A DNA stretch of 64,000 bases, taken from the NCBI RefSeq assembly GCF_020740795.1, contig NC_067283.1, forward strand, positions 43,637,659-43,701,658, in the 5' to 3' direction. Of this stretch, positions 59,481 through 64,000 are shown piece by piece. Position 1 is the first letter of the stretch, and each line of letters opens with the position of its first letter. Source of the stretch: Apus apus. Lineage: Eukaryota > Chordata > Aves > Apodiformes > Apodidae. The notes below the pieces were generated by a model. It searched no databases, was not told the DNA's origin, and saw nothing but the letters and a program-made list of their open reading frames with translations. Position numbers and translations under genes: made by a program.

Positions 59481-61876
59481 TGTGGGGAGGGGAGCGGGGA
59501 GGCTGGGAAGGGGGGAACGGGCATTTGAAGAGTCACTTTTTCACAATAAAAGCCCTTCTTGCTGCTCTTTTTCCTTCTTCTTCTTAACGCCAAGGGTAAA
59601 ACGAAGCAAGGAGGCACAGGTGAAAAAAGGCTGAAGACACCACATGCTCCTCCAAAGCTCGTTTGCTCCCGGCGACCCTAGTGCCAGGCAAGCAGAGGGA
59701 CAGACAGAGCCCTGGGAACCACGTCAGCCCTGGAGCTGGGAAAAGCCACCTCAGGGCTGTTCACAGGTGCCTGAGGAAATGCCCTTTACATTGGTTTGCC
59801 TTTCAGTAAAAGCCCAGCAGAGAGCTGGGCCACACCAGCATCCAGGGCAGCTGCAGCCCTGGGAGGTTTGTTAGCCACTTAAAAGACACTAATGTGCTAC
59901 AACCATTTTTAGAGTGCTCAGGTGCCTGCTTTTCTGAGATACCCAGGGCACACGGTCTTCACAGGAAGCCAGGAGAGGGGTGACTCCCAGGGGCTGGGGG
60001 AAGGAGACCCTCCACACCCCTAGTTCCACATACCATGCCTGTGGCACAATGAGCCTCGAGGTGCCTGGACACTGCAGCTTCCCCCTGGCACGTGGGTGTA
60101 GGGAGCATCTGAAATGCCATTTCTTCAGACCTCTGGGAGAAGAGGGGCTGGAGGCATGGCTTCAGAAAGCAATGTGTTTCACCACTCCTCCATGGCCAGG
60201 CAGGGTGTGCAGGCAGCTACCAGACTGCAAAGCTGCTTTTTTTTTTTTTTTTTTTTCCCTTCATACAATTTTCCAATTTTCCCCTTCCAGCCCTGGGCTA
60301 TGGCCAAGCAAAACTCATCCATCCCCCAAATGCTGTCACCTGCCCCGGCCCTGTGCTAGCTCTGCCCCCTGACAGCCTGCCCTGGGGACAGGAGGAAACC
60401 CTCCTTCTCAGGCTTGATAGGCTTCCAGATCTCCAACCTGTCCAACTGCCTCAGCCAGGAAACTGTAAATCAGACAGGGTTGATCAGCATTATTCTTTAC
60501 CAATATTTACATTTGTAAAAGTCTAACAAAATCACAGTACAAACTATTGTGACCGACACTGAACACATGATGGTCTAAAAAGAGGATCAAGCATAGGGAA
60601 AATTGGCCACGTGATTTGACCAAGGTAGCATGGGAGGGCAGTGGCAGAGCCTGAGAGGACACTCCTGTGTCCCTGAACACCATCCTAGCTCACTGACCCT
60701 GCACAGTCCCACAGTGACATTTCACTGAGACATTGCAAAGCGTTGGGCATAAGCAACAATGGCAACATGATGCTGTGCCCAGTATGGACTTCTGCTAGTC
60801 CCAGAGCCCCAGTTCTTTCACACCCCCTTGGTTCATCAAGTGTGTTTTTACTATGGTACATCTCCTATCTCTCCTTTCATTGCTATTCAACACTATAGCT
60901 AAGAAGAAAAGGGGCTTGAGGGTTACACACAAAAGCAGTGAGTCTGATTTTGGCTTCAGCAACATCATGCCACCCTTGCCGTGAGGAAAGACTGTGGGAA
61001 CCAAGCCCTGTATCTCTCCTGTTCCCCCATTGCTGCCACTGAGATCACTGACCCCGTGGCTGTCCTGGGCACTGCAGCGCTGGACATGTTAAAACATTCT
61101 CCTTGAGGCCTGTTCCCCAGAGCAGCTAATAACCTAATACTTCTCATACAACTAGTAGTATTAAGTAATTAGCAATAAGCTTCCTCACAGACACGGATGG
61201 AGCTGGTGGTGGATGGGTAGGTGGCAGCTGGCACTGGAGGAGGGACCTGCAGGGCTCCCAAGGCTCAACCCTGCAACGTCAGTGGCACTTCATTTCAGAA
61301 GCATTCGCTTTCATCTCCCTTTCTTAATGTTGAAATGATTCCATTTACATGCAATTTTCTGTCAAAATGATTCCTGTGGGTGCAGCAGCGTTGCGAGCCT
61401 TGACTGACAGGCCAAGCACTCAGGCTGGTCTCTCTGGGTTGCCTCTCCATACAAATAACTGTTTAAAATGCACGCCTGACATTTGAGGAATTTGCCATCG
61501 GAAGCAGACATGGATGGCTGTCATGGGAGGCAGGCTTAAGGGATCAGTGGCCAAACCAGTATGATAAATCCATCAAGCCTCGAAACAAATTCTCCCATCT
61601 TGGCATTTCGAAATTTCCATTTCATTTCTCCCCTCCTTCCCCTGGAGAAGTTTTTAATGACGCTGGCAGTGCAAAAAATCAGATTGAAAAGGCAGCAGGA
61701 CCTGCAAACCAAGTGCATTATGAGCCCGTTCCCTGAGGACGCCCAGGAGGTCCCCCTAAATCCACAGGGCCATGCCTACATTGTACCTGAGTGGTCCCTA
61801 GCACATGAGTGCAACCTTAGCCCCCATTGGCAGCATCCCTGCTACTTCATTCTGGAGGAACAGTGATTGCCTGAAT
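59481..61876. other. Upstream of the CpG island; nothing coding recognised
   Basis: The stretch holds a poly(T) run and, at about 61290-61640, AT-balanced sequence with words such as AAATGATTCC and ATTTACATGCAA, including an octamer-like ATGCAA(T). No exon is supported. Confidence 0.45.
60237..60256 (+). repeat. Poly(T) run, 20 bases
   Basis: An uninterrupted T homopolymer in intergenic or intronic DNA. No retroposed element was recognised next to it. Confidence 0.9.
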
Positions 61877-62150
61877 AGAATCATAGAATAGTTTGGGTTG
61901 GAAGGAACCTTTAAAGGTCATCTACTCCAACCCCCCTGCAGTGAGCGGGGACATCTTCAACTAGATCAGGTTGCTCAGAGCTAATCCAACCTGGCCTTGA
62001 ATATTTCCAGGGATGGGTTAACCACCACCTCTCTGAACAACCTGTTCCAGTGTTTCACAAACCCCATTGTAAAAAGAATCTTCCTTATAGTTAGTCTAAA
62101 TCCACCCTCTCTTAGCTAAAAAATATTAACCTTTGTCCTATTGCAAGAAT
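61877..62150 (-). mobile_element. CR1 3' fragment (reverse)
   Basis: It begins AGAATCATAGAATAGTTTGG and continues through GGTTGGAAGGAACC and CTCTGAACAACCTGTTCCAG to the decayed ORF2 end. Confidence 0.93.
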
Positions 62151-64000
62151 AGTGGAAAACACTTTTTTCCCCCTCTTTTTCCTTTTCTGTCCCTTTCCCA
62201 CCACTGTTCAAGTCCTCACAGCCCTGCCTACTGCTTGAAACAGAACCCACTTGGTCACTCACACAGTTTTCCCCGAGACTTCCCTGATTTTTGCTGGGGC
62301 TGGTCCTTCGATCAGACCAATGCCCCCTCTGCAGGACGAGGGATGGCCCCTTCTCCAAGAAACTCCCACGGAGTGTAGGCAGCAAAGGAGGCAGAGGAGG
62401 GCAGGGAGGTGGGACTGCACCAGCAAAATAAAAGCCTCCGAAGCAGTCACATCTCATACTAGGGTCTCAGGCCAGATGACCTATGACTTCCAATACCAAA
62501 GATCTCCTGAGCTTGCTCCCTCTCACCTTGCACTTAGGCAAGAGGAAAAGCAGTTTTGCCCCTTTTGCAACACTCAGAGCAGCAGCAAGGAGGGCTCCCC
62601 TGAGGTTCATGCTAGACCATATGGATAGGTCTGGTATCTGCTGGTATCACCAGACAGATCCAGCTTAGCCAAGAGCAAGTGCTTTGAAGCAGGGCAGCTG
62701 AGGCATTTCCTTCAGGGAAAAGCAGTAGCAGGGCAGAGCCCAAGAAACCCAACAGAGAGCAAAGGCAGCCATGGGCACTGGTGCATCCACAGCAGCACTT
62801 GCTTGTCCTCATAAAGAAATACCTGCTGCAGAAGGATGGAAATAAGCTGATTTTTAATTTATTTTTCCCATGGAATTATTTTTTCTTTGCTTTTCTGCCC
62901 CAGTGGACCTGCATTCCTTTCTCTCTTGGGAGCTAAAGAAAGGCAGCCGAGAGGAGACAGATTTCAAGAGCTGACAAGGAACAGAAAGTTGTTCTGCCAC
63001 AAAGAAAGCAAAGTGGAAAGGTTTTCTTTCTTCCTTTCAGAAAAGTGTGAGGCTCTAATGGGTTTGAGGGACTATGAATATGACTTTCCACATATACCAA
63101 GATAATTATAAGCTTGAGTGGATTTCTAAGACCCAAACCCTACCCAGATAAATCACTGCCTATCAACCACTGATTACAAATGAGCCATTCAGAAAGCCTT
63201 CAAATTTATTTTCCCTCTACCCCACACTATCTCTTATATCTTTTGATAATGGGCCTCTTACTAAGGAATAGGCTCTGATACTTCAGCCTTCCTTTGCAGC
63301 AGCTGTGAAAGAGATGGGAAATTAAGGCCATAGGAATCAAAGCAGATAGGGAAAAGAGCTGGGCTCCTGCTCAGTGCTGTGGATCTGGGTCTGGTGCTGG
63401 GACCTAGAAGATGCTGAAAAGCAGATGAGCTGCAAAATTGAGTTTTGCATCTGGTTTTGGAGCGTGATGTGTACCACTTCCCCAGCCACAGTCCCCAAAG
63501 GGGACAAGCCCCGAGTCCCCAACACAGAGAAAATGCCAGACGTGGATGATTTATTTCAATGCATTCTGTGTGGGAACAGACTCTTGTGTCTCAGGTTTTA
63601 CTCATTGTTCTCATGGAAATAAGCCCACCCAGGTCACTTAGAGAATGCACTGAATTTTCATAAATATGCTGAAGAAGCTGCACATCCTCAATCCAATAAT
63701 TAAAGTAAATTAATGCTGCCAGGATGCTTTTGTCACCATTTGTGTGACTCAAGACAAAAGGCAGGGGGTCACATCCTGAAGCAAAAGAAATCCTTTAAAA
63801 AAACATTGTTTAAGATGCCAGAGAAAACAGTAACATCTGCAGATGAACTACACGTTCCCTGATCACACAGGCTTTATGCCTCCCACAAACACCTATTGTA
63901 TCTTCCTTGCTATCATGATTCAAATGCAAGTCTATGGAAAAAGAGACAAAGAGTTATTAAGTCCTTCGGAGGTGATTACTCATTCCCCTAGTTTACATTT
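62151..64000. other. Right edge; nothing coding recognised
   Basis: Open frames are short and unconvincing. The 63640-63830 part is AT-rich without simple repeats and could be conserved noncoding DNA. This is a composition-only impression. Confidence 0.45.

Overview
The window looks like vertebrate nuclear DNA, almost certainly from a bird. It has long introns and intergenic DNA, GT-AG spliced genes, and many copies of CR1, a non-LTR retrotransposon, ending in the short ATTCTATG-type 3' repeats found in birds, turtles and crocodilians. The species cannot be named from the sequence. There are no bacterial operons, CRISPR arrays or tRNA genes.

Two protein-coding genes are convincing, and they point toward each other. 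POMGNT2 is on the + strand, with its whole coding sequence in one exon at 17241-18977 (578 aa). It is the endoplasmic-reticulum O-mannose beta-1,4-N-acetylglucosaminyltransferase of the alpha-dystroglycan glycosylation pathway. GASK1A (FAM198A), a Golgi-associated kinase-like protein, is on the - strand. I assembled it from four coding exons with clean splice sites (47597-46803, 43074-42952, 42685-42582, 42011-41801; 410 aa). As I recall, the same two genes lie side by side and convergent on human chromosome 3p22, so this is conserved vertebrate synteny. Both proteins act in the secretory pathway, but I see no evidence that they work together.

Layout: 1-17148 has no recognisable exon and is probably a 5' intron or upstream flank of POMGNT2. 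17149-about 19460 is the terminal POMGNT2 exon, with two short upstream ORFs, the CDS and the 3' UTR. 19461-41800 is intergenic; it holds CR1 copies, a small CpG-rich patch followed by AT-rich, homeobox-site-like DNA (36.5-37.75 kb), and a purine/pyrimidine-alternating stretch with a CACGTG cluster (38.1-38.4 kb). 41801-47618 is the GASK1A coding part, whose first intron contains a 240-base pure pyrimidine tract. 47619-64000 has no coding exon that I can support. Its CpG island at about 58.88-59.48 kb is the best candidate for the GASK1A promoter and 5' noncoding exon.

Most other open frames are chance ORFs, antisense shadows, or decayed CR1 ORF2. I found no undescribed multi-gene system. The points most worth checking are regulatory: an out-of-frame strong-context ATG just before the GASK1A start, upstream ORFs in POMGNT2 that alternative splicing could remove, the intergenic CpG/CNE-like block, and the CACGTG/Z-DNA-like block.
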